Source: Pachypanchax playfairii (taxonomy: Eukaryota; Chordata; Actinopteri; Cyprinodontiformes; Aplocheilidae). From it: 64,000 bases of DNA. Both the position numbers and the translations under genes were made by a program. The DNA lies in contig SSNP01000134.1 in NCBI GenBank assembly GCA_006937955.1, forward strand, positions 646,931 to 710,930, written 5' to 3'. This document shows, one piece after another, positions 12,809 through 26,404 of this stretch. Within the stretch, counting starts at the first letter, position 1, and the number at the start of each line of letters is the position of its first letter. A model generated the notes under the pieces. The model was given only the letters and a program-made list of their open reading frames with translations, was not told where the DNA came from and made no database searches.

Positions 12809-13113
12809 CAGGACCGCCCTGAACTGCATGGTGCCCTAGGCGAAAAAGGATTTTGGCGCCCCCTACTGCCAAGAACAGAAACAACGTAACTCAATAACTG
12901 GATTACATTGCAAAAAGTATTTATTTATACTAAAATGAACAGTAGAGATGTCAGATAGATAGATATTTAATTATTACTTATTTTGCTCTTTACATGAGAT
13001 GAATGGTGTGTCCAAAAACTTGTCAAAAAAAAAAAAAAGGAGGATTTGGCGCCCCTCCAGTAGAGGGCGCCCTAGGCATTTGCCTAGTCTGCCTCTGCCC
13101 AGAACCGGCCCTG
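12809..13113. mobile_element. hAT-like MITE, 305 bp
   Basis: The termini are CAGGACCG on the left and, from the right, CAGGGCCGGTTCTGG. GGCGCC-rich subterminal blocks (GCCCTAGGCG and its complement) lie inside each end. The flanking octamers AAGCTGCA (12,801-12,808) and ATGCTGTA (13,114-13,121) match at 6 of 8 bases, consistent with an aged 8-bp hAT target duplication. There is no coding frame. Confidence 0.7.
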
Positions 13114-16100
13114 ATGCTGTACAATGTGCAACAAGCAGCAAAATTAAGTTTATTTATAAGAACAGTGTGATTGATCCATCGACAGAACATCATCTTTGCT
13201 CCAATATTTTCTGAGCGTTGAACTGTAAGACATCTGACGTCCTTAATGTGAAGTTGTGGCCAATCTAATTTGTGGACATTAGCCACTTCCACCACCTCCA
13301 GCCAGTCTCTGGGGACATCCATCCACAGCCTCTATCAGCATGAGAAACCAGACACATCAAACCAGATAGGACCCCTCAGGCATGCACACCTTCAAGTAAA
13401 CAATCTTCCCTCACCTTTTGGTTCATAAACTTTTACCAACTTTCATCCTAATCTGTAAAATTCCTCGGAATGTTGCTGATATGGACTTAATTCATGTTCC
13501 AAATTCTACCAAATATAATCCAGTCGAGTGCAAACTCCTTAAACTTAGATTCTAATGATTAATCTTCATTTAACATAAACTCCTTTGCCTTAACTCAGTT
13601 CAAATGATTGTTTGTATAACTGCAATACCTTACAGCCAAAATATTAGAATCCCCAGAACTTTTAGGTTCCTTTTTATATTTAATTTTTACTAATATCTCA
13701 TTTAACCCCATTCAATTTTTAATCGTTATTTATTCATTTTTATTGTCTTAATACATTTTGATTATGACTGCAATAAAAAAAAACTGCGATAATAATGAAC
13801 AACAAATGTTCTACACCATCTTCAGTCCTCTCTGTCGTCACTCTTCTAATGTGTCCTGTTGTGTTCACCGGGGATTCAAGCCCATGTGCTGCTCAACAAA
13901 GTGCAAACATGAAAAGGTACATCAGGGTAATTGGTGCTCTCCCAAAGCACATGTAGCGCTGCATAAACTCTTCAGCTTTTTCACTGGAGGAGCTTTTCAG
14001 CTTTGAAAAGTGGAGGAAGAGAGGGCAATCAGGGTGATGGCTTTGCTGTCAACAGCAGATTGAACAAGCTCTGGGAACCTGTTCCAGTTTGCTGCGTGTT
14101 TGGATTTTCATCTGAAATGTCTCCTAACACCATCACACAAAAGGGTCACAATCCTGGACCACTGTGTTACTCTGAGCCCACTGTGCTTCTGTAAAAACAT
14201 TCCACCTTAATGCTCCCAGAATAATTGAACACATGAATTTCCACCTTCTTGCTGCCTGCAGGTAGAGAAACACATTTCAGGCTTAATTCCGATGTTTACT
14301 TGCTGTACTTTTACAGCTGGTTTATGGTCATTGCTGAGTGTTAGAAGAAAGTAGTTTTCAGGCTCTGAGGTTCTGATGTGATGCTTAGACTGGGAGACAC
14401 TTTCTGTTTAGGCTTGAATCAGTGGGCTGAAGTGGATTGTTCAGAAATTTGCAAGAACATGAAGAGACTGATTACATTTTTCTGCCCACAAGTGGAAAAT
14501 CCAGCTGTAAAACAATATCCATGATATCAACAAAAGAAGCCATATAATTAAGACAGGCCTCAGGAAACTGTCTAAACGTAGTGTTGACACACTTCTGTGT
14601 TAACAGTGGGAATGCCAGTTATTGGCTCGTATCTGCTGATGCCACATAATTATGTCAGCTTGCAGCAATCCTCTCTTTCCTTCTTTGTTTAAACAGCTAT
14701 TGAAAGACGATCTGGGTTTTATCACACACATCCTTGTGAGTTCCAACTGATTTTGGGCTTTTGTTTGCACAGCGTTGAACATTGTGTTGTAGATACGTTC
14801 AATTACCCAGAGCTGCGATCTAAACAGAGACACAAGGTATTTCATTCTGTCCAATATACTGTTAGCTGGAAATTGTCATTCTTGATATTATGAGGTTTTA
14901 ATTGTGAGGACTTTTGACGTACATTGATGTTATCAGTCTTGTGCAGGAGGTGATGTTATGTGTTTTTGAACAAGAGGTTGAATCTTTGGTAGTAAAAACT
15001 GTCAGTTATTGTATCCTGTAGTGTAAAATATTTCTCAAGAAGGTTTATTTTGGAGCTGAACTGAGCTGTACTCAAAACACAGATAAAAAAGTTCATGCAT
15101 CCGTTTAGCAAAGCGGGCTAAGCTTGGATTTGACTGCTTTAATGAAGACGTCTAATTAAACTGTAAAATTTTCACTTTAGAGAGGGGATAAAACTTTAAG
15201 ACCTTTTATTTTAACTGTTGAACATCGTCACAGTTCCATCAAATAACATGGAAACAGTCATGTTTAAGTACCAAGTTAAGCCGTTTAGGCATTCAAAGAT
15301 CTGATGGACCCCCGAGGGGGAACATTGTAAAAGTGTCTCCCTACAAACTATTTTAAGCACTTTCCAACAGCCCATAAACAGGACTAAATATAGGCTTGTC
15401 TGTTACCGGGGGACTTGGCAGTAGCTCCGAAACAGTTAAAGCTCTGTGCAACAAACCTCAGGAATGTCTGATGCTGTAATATGAAAACCTGAGGCCTCTC
15501 ATGGATGTAAACTCAAGCTTGGCTTGTCACCAAGGTGAGGGTGAGCTGATTGGAACCTCTCAAAGATTTCCCAGAGCTGCCACCTTCACGGAGCAAAATG
15601 ATTCGGAGAGACCGCCGTTGCACGATTTAATCATGTAATATCTGATTTAGATTTTGAAGCATATAAAGACATCGCAGAAAAATCTGCAAAGCAAAAGCTT
15701 GATAAAGAAATTCAGACCGAGTTTCATTTTAAAGGAGAAAATAGTGCAACTAACAGCAGCTGTGAGCTGCATAAAGCAGGGAAATAAGTTGTTCATAAAG
15801 TCTCCCTCTGCGTTATCACCTACCGCCTAGAAGAGTTTTACTGAAGTCCAGAGGGAAACATGGTGCATAACCTTCTGCTAATGTTTTATTCATCCACTGG
15901 ATTAGTAGTGCCTGATTGTGTCCCAGACTTTTTTCTCCTTCTCCACATTGTTTGTTGTTTCTCACATCAACAGAATAATGAATCACGATGTTTGCCATCA
16001 AACATGTACTGCAATGTTGTCAGTGGTGCAGACGCTCATTAGGAAAGGCACTCAGCCCTGGTGGGCTTTCACAGTGAAAGGTATTGTGGTACTTTAATGA

Positions 16101-16697
16101 CCTAAAGTCATTAAGGAAGTTTAGGACAAATACCTTTTGTTGTTTTGAAGTTTGGGAGAATTAACTGGAATCTGTCCTTGTCTCCCATTTGATGAGAGTG
16201 TGGATACATTTTCTGTATCATTAGCGAGTGACTTGTTAATTCCCAGGAGGTTCAGCTCTTCTTCACAGAGACCCTCCTGTATTGACACAGGAGGCTTGTT
16301 TGCCTCCCGCCTCACCACCATGATGACACAGACTGAGCTGAACTCTATCCATCCCTCCACAACAGCCATTCTCATCAGCTGCTTCATTTTTCCTTTCTGT
16401 TGTCCTACTTTACACGTTGAAACCAAACCTTTATTTTGGATCTGGGATCTAGAATTTAAAGAGCAATTAGCCCCCAAATTTTTTACTAATAAACTGTATA
16501 AATTAGTGTCTAATAGTATTGTCTACATGTTTGTGCTTTAGTTTGTCATTTTGTGCGTCTTTATTCAAATCTTAATGTTCTGCTGAAAATCGTGCTTTAT
16601 AAAATTATAAAACAGATTTGAAGCAACTAATGGCGTGGCAGGGGGTAACGACATCACCAGCTCTGGCCTATCACACCCCCTAAGCTGCAGGATGTGG
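13114..16697. other. Gene-free stretch
   Basis: No recognised exon or repeat. At 16.12-16.54 kb both strands are open for more than 110 codons and the base composition is less AT-rich. This could be conserved non-coding DNA, but nothing in the sequence identifies a product. Confidence 0.4.
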
Positions 16698-17474
16698 TTA
16701 AAGGGACTTATGGCAACTTTACAAAATCTGACTCAGTGCTGCCGCGACAGGCGCTGTGGCTAACTGCAGCCACCAGCCAAGCCGGCACGGGAGCGCGCAC
16801 AGACACTTTACAGACGGTTCGTCTTCACAGCACTGCACCGGGGAGGCTAAAATACTTCACGTCAGGTCTCTCCACTCTGTTATTTGATTTGATCTCATCA
16901 TTTTCATACTGTATCAGGCTCTAAACACGACCTATAATGTTTTCTCACCTGGTCACAAGGAAATGAGCCATGTCAGCATCTGTTTTCACTCCCAAATGCA
17001 GCTGAAGTTCCCTCCATGAACCGAACGCATATCCAATATTTATGCGGGTGCCTGCCCGGCTTCGGTCATATTTTTTTTTAGACTCACGAGATGCAGCTGA
17101 TAAAGTCTTTTTTTTCTTCGTGGTGCCACTTTTTTTGGGGGTGAGAGTGGATGCAGGTCGTTTGATGGCTGCAAAACATCCATAAGTATACCTTCAGTGT
17201 TTGAATCCAAGTCCACGGCGGCCATGTACTTCCTGTTCAAGAGCTGTCGGCAACGCACATGCAGCGTCAATTTACGTCACATCCCTACAACTGTGCGGGA
17301 AAGTCGGAAGTCGAACTGCAGAGCATTATGTAGCACACAGCGTGTCCAAGGCAACAGACATATATGCGGATGGCCTCGTTATTTTGGGTTTTTAATGCTT
17401 CATGACCCATTAGCATTGAATAAACTGGAAATGCATGTGTAGTTTTTCACAAATCTTGCCTTAAGTCCCTTTAA
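16698..17474. mobile_element. TTAA-flanked MITE, 777 bp
   Basis: TTAA at 16,698-16,701 and 17,471-17,474 encloses inverted ends AGGGACTTATGGCAA and AGGGACTTAAGGCAA (14 of 15 bases). TTAA target duplications are typical of the piggyBac and Kolobok superfamilies. No transposase is present, so this is a non-autonomous copy. The short frames inside are not protein-like. Confidence 0.8.
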
Positions 17475-20141
17475 TGCAGTTTATGTTCATGTTCGCGCCC
17501 CTCATGTTTGCGATGCACTAGCTAACGACGGGCACCTCTCTGCAACGTGTTTTCTGTTGAGGACAATGATGTACAGCTGCTGTGCACAGCTGCACCTGTT
17601 GAAGCAGAATCATACGAGATGAATCAAGCTTCAGCTGTAGCTTTAGCTCTGGCTAACAACAATTTACCACTAAGAGACGGGTCCTATTCTATGTCGCTAA
17701 GACTCAGGGCCACTCCACTCATCCACGGAAGCAGCTTCCTCCATTTTCATCTGTTCCTTTCTGTCCGTCTGTGTCGGTGCAACACGTCAATCACAGCCCT
17801 GCGTGTGCGCTGATCCTCCAGGCCATACCTCCTTTTGAGGCATTTTTTAAAACAGAAATTGTAGGCGGGGATCTAATCTGGAGGGGGGTGAGTTACTCCT
17901 TAAGATAAAAGTTTAGAAAACAAATTGACATCAGATCTGTATCGTATTAAGACGTTGATACATGTAGATTAAATGGTCTTTTTTAGTTTAAAGTCAGCAG
18001 CAAATTTTAAACGTAATTACTTCATTTAGAACAGTTTAAATTAGCTGAAAATTCAGCATTTCAGTGAGCTAACCACAAACAACAACTTACTGACTGCATT
18101 TAAAGAGAGTGCAAGTAATTTAGCTGAAAATTAACGGCAGTAAATGTTCTCCGCTGTTGCTTTTGAGGGCACGTCTGCATTTGAACACCTGGGGTTTACA
18201 ACAGATTTACACAGCTATGACTCACCCGCACTCAGACTGACTCTGTCGGCACTTGCAGGTGAGAATGAAACAAGTTATTGCTCTTGTCAGATCTCATCAC
18301 CTGGCGGAGCATCATCTCTTTGACAACCTTACCAATCGCACAATATGGTGCGATTGTGAGAAAGGGGAAGGAAGTGAGATCATTAATCTGCTGAAACATG
18401 CTTTTTCTAATTATTTACTCTGTTTAGCTTCTGAAAAGTTGAAATTACCTAAACTCACATGCTGTAACTGAACTGAATGAGCAGCTATTTAAAGAGTCCC
18501 TGGTTTAATCACATGGAAGTCAGCTGTTTAGCTTTTTGAAGCAGATAATGCCTTTAAAAATAATACTCTATCAGTGTTTAGGTTTTAGCTAAATTGAATG
18601 ACCTGAGGCATCGTGATGACAACACAAGACTCTGTGATTCCCATCTGACACAGTCTCAGCTGTCGTGAGTTTAGATGTAAATGAGAAGAAGTTTGCTGCA
18701 GTTAGAAGAAAATTATGTGTTTTTGTTCTTTTTTGTCAAAACCCACTTATTTATTTCTGGCCCTTCTTTATGTTTGTTTTATGAAAACAATGTATTTGCC
18801 TAAAGCCAGCGTGTTTGTGAGATGCTTAATTTACAAAGACAGCAACTTCCCTTCATGTTGAATTTGTTTTAATGTTCTCTTTTTGTTTTTTTGTATTTAC
18901 TTTTATTTAAAGCAACAATGAAAGTAGAGAAGCATGATTTCAGGATTTGGCCAACGCCATTTTTTTTTATAAATGCCCAGTTTTAGATTCCACAGAAATA
19001 TGAAAGTCAGTAGGTTCATTATGCTTCTTCACTTTATTTTCCTCCCTCTTTTATACATAAAACTCTTTAAATACACTTTTACACATGCAAAAATCTTCTC
19101 AAATCTTTTCTCCTTCCGGTTGGTTTCCAAATCTGAAACTCAAATAAAATGTGGTTGTCATGTGGCCTCCTCTGCTGTATCCCCAATTTGTTAAATGAAA
19201 AAGTACCCTCTCCACTTCAAAGGGCTGTCACATTCCTCAGAAGACTGCTTTTACATTAACGTGCAGTATTTAATGCATGTTTGTTCCAATAAATCTTCAA
19301 GTATATCAGACAGTGTAATCGCCGCTGCCTCATTTTGTATGTTGCACACGATGCTTCAGCTCTTCTCTCGCTGAGAGACGTTTCTTTATACGAAGCAAAT
19401 ACATTCATACAGACTGTTATGATCCAGACTAAGAACACTGTGGCTCAAAACTGTTTCAAGATTAATATTATTTTTTCTGTAGTAGGCCTATCTGAAAAAA
19501 TCTCTTTTAACTTATGCAATATTTAGAATAGTTCACCTTTATTTGTCATCAAGCAGTCGTATCAGTGTCAAATGTAACATTTGTTCTAGTTTTTAGTGCC
19601 CGATCATGAGTTCTTAATATCCGATATAGAAAACCGTTCTGTTCTGTTACTAACTGTAACTTATTGTGTGTCATTACCATCGCGTCCATGCATGCGTATC
19701 TGGCGTTTCTGTTACTAGTGTTATATTGGATCCACTCTACAAGTATATAACTCTGTCTGTTTGAGAGTTTTATTCTCCTAATATATTTTAATTGCATGTT
19801 TATATCATTTCTGATTACCTGTTATCAATACTGAACACTGCTAACCGGGTTTACAGTCCAAATGACCACCGATGGATAAATGCACACAACGCTTATATGC
19901 ACAAAACTGCTCTGAGGTGTTCATATAACCGTCGACCACTGTAATTGAATTGAATGGGGATACATAATGGAAGGGGTCATAAGCTAATTAAAGGAGCACA
20001 GCATATACATCGACGAACTAACCAACAAACAACGGGTCAGTGATTAATATTCATATATGAAGTAAACAAACTGTTTCGAACTATTAAACATTACCTGCTT
20101 TTGTTCTGTTGCTCGTTGTTTGATCATTTTAGTGTTGTTAA
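17475..20141. other. Gene-free stretch
   Basis: No recognised gene. A GC-richer island at 17.5-17.9 kb has an 88-codon frame without recognisable features. The remainder is AT-rich. Confidence 0.4.
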
Positions 20142-20340
20142 CGGGCGGCCGTAGCCTAGTAGGGAGGGAGATCGCCCGTCAATCTGGAGGTTGGATTTCG
20201 ATCCCCGGTGTTGGCAGGCTACATACTGAAGACATGAAAACATGTCTTCTTTGAACATGCCCTCTAGTGGAGGATCTAAGTACTACAGATGGCAGGGAGA
20301 AAGTTTATTATTTTCAGATTTTTTTATATAAATCAGTCAG
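20142..20340 (+). repeat. tRNA-derived SINE head
   Basis: GGCGGCCGTAGCCTAGTAGG contains an A-box-like TAGCCTAGTAGG. A B-box-like GGATTTCGATCCC follows about 45 bp downstream. The spacing is that of an internal Pol III promoter. The 3-prime limit is not clear. Confidence 0.6.
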
Positions 20341-20344
20341 TCAG

Positions 20345-20654
20345 TAATTATCTGAGCCTATCTCCAGCAGCCAATAGGCGAGAGGCAGGGCTACACCCTG
20401 GACAGGTTGCCAGTCCATCCCAGGGCCACATATAGGCAGACAACCAGTCACTCACATCTAAGGACAGTCTAGAGTTACCAATTAACCTCAAGCATATTTT
20501 TGGTCTGTGGGAGGAAGCCGGAGTCCCCAGAAAAAACCCATGCACGCACGGGGAAAACATGCAAATCCTATGCAGAAAAGTCCCAGTCCAGTTTCGAATT
20601 CAGGACCTTCTTTCCGCAAGGCAACAGTACTACCAACTGCCCCACTGTGCAGCC
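20345..20654 (-). repeat. tRNA-derived SINE with LINE-like tail, minus strand
   Basis: Read on the minus strand, the head starts GGCTGCACAGTGGGGCAGTT with an A-box (GCAGTTGGTAG) and a degraded B-box (GGTCCTGAATTCGAA). The central domain carries the widespread fish motif for GTGGGAGGAA-GCCGGAG. The tail (CCAGGGTGTAGCCCTGCCTC, then CTGCTGGAGATAGGCT) resembles an L2-type LINE end. This composite head-core-tail layout is that of a V-SINE-like or Deu-type element. It abuts the SINE head just to its left. Confidence 0.7.
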
Positions 20655-22716
20655 TTTTATATAAGTATATTTATCAGTTTAAATTATCATTAAAACATAA
20701 TTTTCTGACTTTTATTTCAGGCTTTAAGTTAAAATCAAAACTGATTATTTTGTGCTGTGATTGAACAGGTATGTAACACAGACTAAGTGCTGCGATAAAA
20801 TAATACCTTTGTGAAAAGTGAGATTACAAAAAGGCAAAAGAGACTAGAGAAGAGGAGAAATTACACAGGGAAGCAGAAAAAGACCTGAACAAAAGAAAGG
20901 CCTAATTGTGACAAGCTTTGGCAGTCTTATGGAACCAGTCGCAGCATGGCTCCTGCTCTCAGCTCACAGTAGAAGCATTGTCAGTCTTTCACATCCTGAC
21001 AAAGAGCTGGGGTCCTTTATAGTCCAGCCCACCTCTCCACCCTCCTCTCCACCAGGGATGGATGTTTGACTGGTGCTGCTCACGCAAAGTCGGTTCCCCT
21101 TTCTTTTTCCTTTAGGGACCTTGAGAAAGTCTTTGTACAGGTATTTGTGTTCCTTCTATTCCCTTACAGATAAAAAGGAGCAGATATGCATCAGGCATTT
21201 TCATTAAATAATAAACATGCCAATGTCATTCCTATATGAAAATTTATATTTTTTCTCTCTCTACACCCACTTTTTATTTTTTTAATGACAAGAATTCATA
21301 GTTAGTGGTCCAGTTCTGCCCTTAATTGGTGATAGTAAATCTATTTCTCTCTTACTTCTACGTTCAAAATCTTCTGTAAACACAACCCATTTTGTCTCCT
21401 GTCACCAAAACTTCTTATCTGACAAGATGCAAACCTGTTAAAACAAGTCTATCGTCCTTCCTTATCATAACCTTTATGTCTCCTTTCTCTGTGTTAAATT
21501 TTTTTTTCTAAAAGAGAAAAACACGGAGGGTGTCTCTGAAGAAACTTACTTTAAATTCCAGAGATAAGCTCCTACTGGGAAAATGTCAAGGTGGATAGCA
21601 TTACCTGCTACCTATCGAAGGTTCAGTCTCAAACTTGGCAACCAGTGAATTCCCTATAAATGGGTGGATGTGGAAGAGAAGTGGAATAAAAAGAAAAGCT
21701 TTTCTTTGCAGAACCACTTAAGTGCTTTGGTGTTATCCCAGACTTGTTTGGAATGTGTACTGAGGTGGGACAAGCTTGTTCCTAAATTTATTTTGTTATA
21801 TGAGGGAATCTGCAAGTTGCTTTCAGGGCTGCCAGTGAAACAGCCACGACTCAAATACTAACAATCCTTATTTCAGCATTACATACTCTCAACCCTGGAT
21901 CTTAATGAATAAAATGATCAAATTTACAATTTATCAGCTTTACAAGCAAAATTGTCAGACAATTGTTGTATCTGTGAGTGTTTACAGTCTCTTATGTGCA
22001 AACAGCCACAAAGCCTCTGATTTAAGACATTCATTTCTTTGGAAAGTGACTGAACTTCCATCCATCCATCCATAGAAACAGGCTTTTTATGTGTTCTGGC
22101 TCTGCTCTGATGTCTCTTCCTGGTGAGATATGTCCATATCACAACCTTTGGAGGACATAAAGAAAACATTTTTTCTCAGGAGCCCAAACTCCCTCCTTTT
22201 AGATGAGGAGAAGAAATGAATATTCTGAGCCCCACACCTCCGTCCCCTTGGGTAGGTCCAGCCACTCTGAGGGAGGAAGCTCATTTCATCTGCTTATATT
22301 TAAAAACATTTTTTTTTCATTATCATTGGTACAGCCTCCACATCACTGCAGACACTATATGTGTGTCAATCACCCACTCCATTCCACCTTCACTCATGAA
22401 CAAGACCCCGGGACACTTTAACTCCTCCACGTGGGGCAGAGACTAATTTCCAGTTTGAGGGGTAAAATCCACTCTTTTATCCACCACCTGCAGGAGGAGC
22501 CTCGAGGGATCAGTGCTTGGTAAAATCTTTACTCTGAAAAAATTGCAAGTAAACACAAAGACTCCTGAAATATTATTAAAACACAATTATATGATGCAAT
22601 ATTATTTTTAGTTATAGCATTATACTGTTGTTATTATTATTATGCTACACATATTATCACCAAATATACATTAATAAAAAAAAAATTCCATTGGTTGTTT
22701 CTTATTAAATCTTTTT
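20655..22716. other. Gene-free stretch
   Basis: No recognised exon or RNA gene. Confidence 0.4.
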
Positions 22717-22950
22717 ACCTCCGCCAAGGAGGTCATGTTTTCATCAATGTTTGTTTGTCTGTCTGTTAGCAGAATAACTCAAAAACTAATGGATGGATTT
22801 TGATTAAACTTTCAAGAAAGGTCAGAAATGACCCAAGGAACAATCGATGAGATTTTGGAGGTGATCCGGATCCAGGAATCTTTTTAAGGATAGGGACATA
22901 GCATATTCTACAACATGTCTAAGTTGGTGGAGGTCTGCGCTCTTTGAGTA
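22717..22950 (+). repeat. Dispersed fish repeat beginning CCTCCGCCAAGGAGG
   Basis: It begins CCTCCGCCAAGGAGGTCATG, passes through TTTGTTTGTCTGTCTGTTAG and ends GGTGGAGGTCTGCGCTCTTT. This block recurs widely in fish genomes, by recall of the consensus. The tips are roughly complementary (CCTCCGCCAA and TTGGTGGAGG), which suggests a DNA-transposon origin. Non-coding. Confidence 0.6.
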
Positions 22951-23185
22951 CTTTTCTCAGTTATTAATCTAAGAACAATTAAAAATTGCTGACAAAATGA
23001 AATTAATGAGGTCAGTTGATTACCCAAATCAGTAAGAGACTGTGTTGGAAAAAAAAGAAAAAATTGTAGTAATTTGTGAAACTAAAGAGATCCCTGTTTT
23101 GATTATTTACCAGCTGTGTGAGAATGACTGTCTGAGCCTGAACTTTTATTTTTATACCCCAGTGAATCTCAAAACCCCCATTAAG

Positions 23186-23550
23186 TAGGGATGCACTGAT
23201 ACCTGTACTTGTATCGGGTATCGGTGCCGATGCCATTTGAATGTACTCGTATCTATTAGTTACCATGAACTGATACTTAAAATGAGGAAACTCTGCAATA
23301 ATTGCACAGAAAAAGTTTATTTTTCACTTGAAATTTTAGTTTTGTGGTCATTTTTATTAATATTTTGTTTTTATCAAGCTCACTATCATTTGTTGTAACA
23401 AGCAGAGAAGAAAATAAAACCAATCTTCCAATTCATTGCCTTCTTTTGTGTAATAGAAGTATTGGCATTGGTACTTGGTATTGGCAAGTACTCGGATCCA
23501 TGTTTTGGAATCGTATTGATTTGAAAAAAGTGGTATTGCTGCATCCTTGT
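23186..23550. mobile_element. MITE with TAGGGATGCAC ends, hAT-like
   Basis: The left end TAGGGATGCACTGATAC pairs with the right end, read inward, ACAAGGATGCAGCAATAC. GTATCGG and TACTTG motifs inside are typical of a common fish hAT-derived repeat. Coding capacity is absent. Confidence 0.65.
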
Positions 23551-25547
23551 CCTGAAAAACATGTAAAAAATTGAGAGAAAATGTGGTGGTTATGTAAAGC
23601 TGTGCCAGAAGTTGGCAGTCATCTCTATCACGTACTACAGCAGGCTGAGGTTCACTTCAACCTTTATGTCTCTTAAAAGAGTAAAAGCTTCTGATGTTTG
23701 CTGGACACATTTCAGTCAGACACCTCACATGGATGTCTAAATGTGAGTTTGGTATGTTTGCTCCCATCACTCAATGTTATGCTGCACAATGTGTGATGGA
23801 AAGCCCACCCTTTAACCCCTCCACACCCTTCCTGGACATGTTTCTCCTCATGTCAGGAATGAAGAGTGTCATCAACCTTGGAGGACATGAGTGGATGCTG
23901 AGGTGGTGGAGGGCTGAGGGGAAACAGGAGCAGCAGCATGACAGCAAGTCAAAAGCAACAGTTCTTATGATATCTCTCAGTGGGATATGAGTGTGGTAGA
24001 TAGAAGGTTTGCTGCTTAAATAGACCACCCAGATTGGCAGCTGTATTTGTTCGGTAATGTGGGGTGGGAATATGAGATCACAAGAGAAGCAGCAGTGCAA
24101 CTCGAGTGGTCTGCTTGAACGAGCATGCGAGCTTTGTCACATTTCATTCCGCCCGTTGATAAATAAAATTCTCCATCTGACCCCCGGCGATGAGAGGAAG
24201 AGAGAGTCAGCCTCTGTCACCGAACCACACCAGGGGCATACTAATATCCGCTCAGTCCAGTGTTACTGCGCGCTCAGAGGGATGATCCTGATAATGAAAC
24301 ATCACAGAGCCTCTCTGGCTGCTGAGCTCAGTATCTCAAAGGTGACTGGTCAGTGTGTTTCATCCTCTCTGCTGTCTGATTGTTTATTTTGATAAACTGC
24401 ATCTCTTATTTAGGTCATTTTCAATATTAGATTATGTTTCTTTTGCTTTTTGATGTGCCCGCATTGAGGACAACCGTCAAGAAACCTGTTTGATCGATGG
24501 ATCAAAGTCAGGTGGAGAAAACACGGAGATGGGCGGAGCCTGGTTTCTATCAGCAATTTGCTGGATTCCAGAAAGGTTTAAATCACTGCTAACTGGATCC
24601 TCTTCTAAACTGATCAGTTCCCAATGAGGATGTAGTTTAATGAAAATATATTTCTGTTTTATGAATTTACAGTACGTTTTTTGTTTGTCCTGTAACTGCA
24701 CACATTTTAGAGGTGAAGCTGTCAGAACCAGGATGCTAATAGCCTCAGGCATTTAGCTGGATGAAGCAGTGTGTCGGCATTAAAATTCCTCTGTGGAAAA
24801 CCAGAGTGTTACTAACATATGATAAGGTTTAAATGTGCAGCCTCAGCATGAACAGATCAAAGCTGTGAAGAGTCTTTATACATTCTGGAGGTGTATGAGC
24901 CAGAAATTAAAGGTAAAATGTAGAGAAACTGTCACGGCACGGTTTCACCAATTAAATGTAATTGTGTTTATTGATGTCTTAATCCAAAGAACTTGATTTA
25001 TATGAAGGAAAGGAGCAACGAATATTGAAAGATTAGAACGTGCTCCAGTCAAACAAAATCTTGCAACATTTGTTTAAATGTGTGTCAGGAATTTCACGTA
25101 CTCGCCTTGTTCTGGCAAACTGAGGGGGAGAAACTGCTGTCGTGTCAACTGCTCTTGTAATTATTTTCCAGTGTGTGTGTGGGTGTGAGCTAACTCATAC
25201 CTCCAATGTGTCAAGAGGGACTTTTGAGAAAACGGCGTCTTACTTTTAATTAAAGCATCACCCTCTGGTTGTGTTTTCATCAGGCGCAGATGTCACAGCC
25301 TGAAAAGCCTGACAAATGTAGTCTGCTGGTGAAAACATTTAACAGCATTACACCTAAACTGATTGATGAAATGTGTCATCTGTAAAATCATATCTAACAG
25401 CAGAGGAATACAAGTAAGTGCAGGAAAACACCAGTTCGGTACTTATTTGGTTTTAACTCTTTGAGGTTCCCCACCATGAAAAAAAGCAATAAAACGCTTT
25501 TTTTTTCTATGTTTTTTATTTGGACTGAGCGTTGAAGGGAGTGTGAA
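23551..25547. other. Gene-free stretch with possible conserved non-coding block
   Basis: At 24.06-24.39 kb a 111-codon plus-strand frame lies in more complex, less AT-rich sequence. It contains motifs such as TTGATAAATAAAATTC and GATAATGAAACATCAC that resemble transcription-factor sites. I see no protein family and no splice partners. The remainder is anonymous. Confidence 0.35.
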
Positions 25548-26404
25548 TGTGAGGATCTCTGCTGCTGGTGGTGGTGAGTGGAATTAATCTGTCTTGCAGG
25601 GCGTGGCAGCAGAGGATCATTGATCTCAGGTGTGGATCGTTACCCAGCTCAGGAGAGCTGGGTACTTAAGCAGAGGAGGAACAAGAGACAGACGCCAGTT
25701 TGTTCCGCAACTTTACGTGGTACAGAGTGGCTAGTGAGCAATATTTATCAGAGAGTCTTTCGCAGTATTAACCTGCCTTCTTTCCCTTTATGTTCAGCCT
25801 GCTGTATTGGAGCTCCTCTCCTGACAGCATAACCTCCAGCGTGGATATCGAATCGCTCATAGTGAGGATTGGCTCAACACGGGAACTTCCTAGAGCTCCG
25901 TTGCGGTGCTACGCGACCAGCTCTCTCCCTCTGGCTCCCTGTCTGTCTCTGGCTTCCTCTGGTCCACACCTCACCGGTCACCGTTCTGCTGTCACCCCTG
26001 TCGCAGTCACGTCTGCGCACTCAGCACTCGGACCCGGATCTCACACACGGATTACCGACAGCTTGGCTCACCACCCCTGCGGCAGCATCCTAGGATCTCT
26101 CCTCAAACCCGGACGTCATTCACACAACCGTGAGTTGAGCGAGCACAATCCCCGCACGCCGCAGCTGGTTTCTCCAACTGTCACTAACCCCTCTCTCTCT
26201 CACAACCCCAGGACCGTTCCTGTCCCGCACCAGGCCCGTCCTGCGTTTTCATCAGCACATTCATTGTTTACGTGTATTGTACTTGGAGCACTGTATATAA
26301 TAAACACTGTTAACCGTGAGCGCTGTCTCCTCGCATTGTGTGTGTCTGGAGTTTGGGTCACTTTGAGAGCTCGTCAACAACCCCACCTGGTACGAACCAT
26401 GACA
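25548..26404 (+). repeat. 5-prime LTR, 857 bp
   Basis: The LTR begins TGTGAGGATC and ends CCATGACA. A TATA-like GGTACTTAAG lies at 25,661-25,670. The predicted RNA start is GCCAGTTTGTTC at 25,694, about 28 bp downstream. A poly(A) signal AATAAA is at 26,299-26,304. These place U3 at about 146 bp and give a long R region. The gag start codon (26,399) lies within the last six bases of the LTR. The several long open frames across the LTR are incidental. Confidence 0.92.

Noticed and set aside
20142..20210. Functional tRNA gene
   Set aside because: A- and B-box-like motifs are present, but no cloverleaf with a plausible anticodon arm can be drawn and the unit continues into a SINE body.
25790..26398. 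N-terminal half of a 636-codon frame in the gypsy element
   Set aside because: This part lies in the LTR upstream of the gag start and recurs in the right LTR. It is an incidental open frame; gag begins at 26,399.
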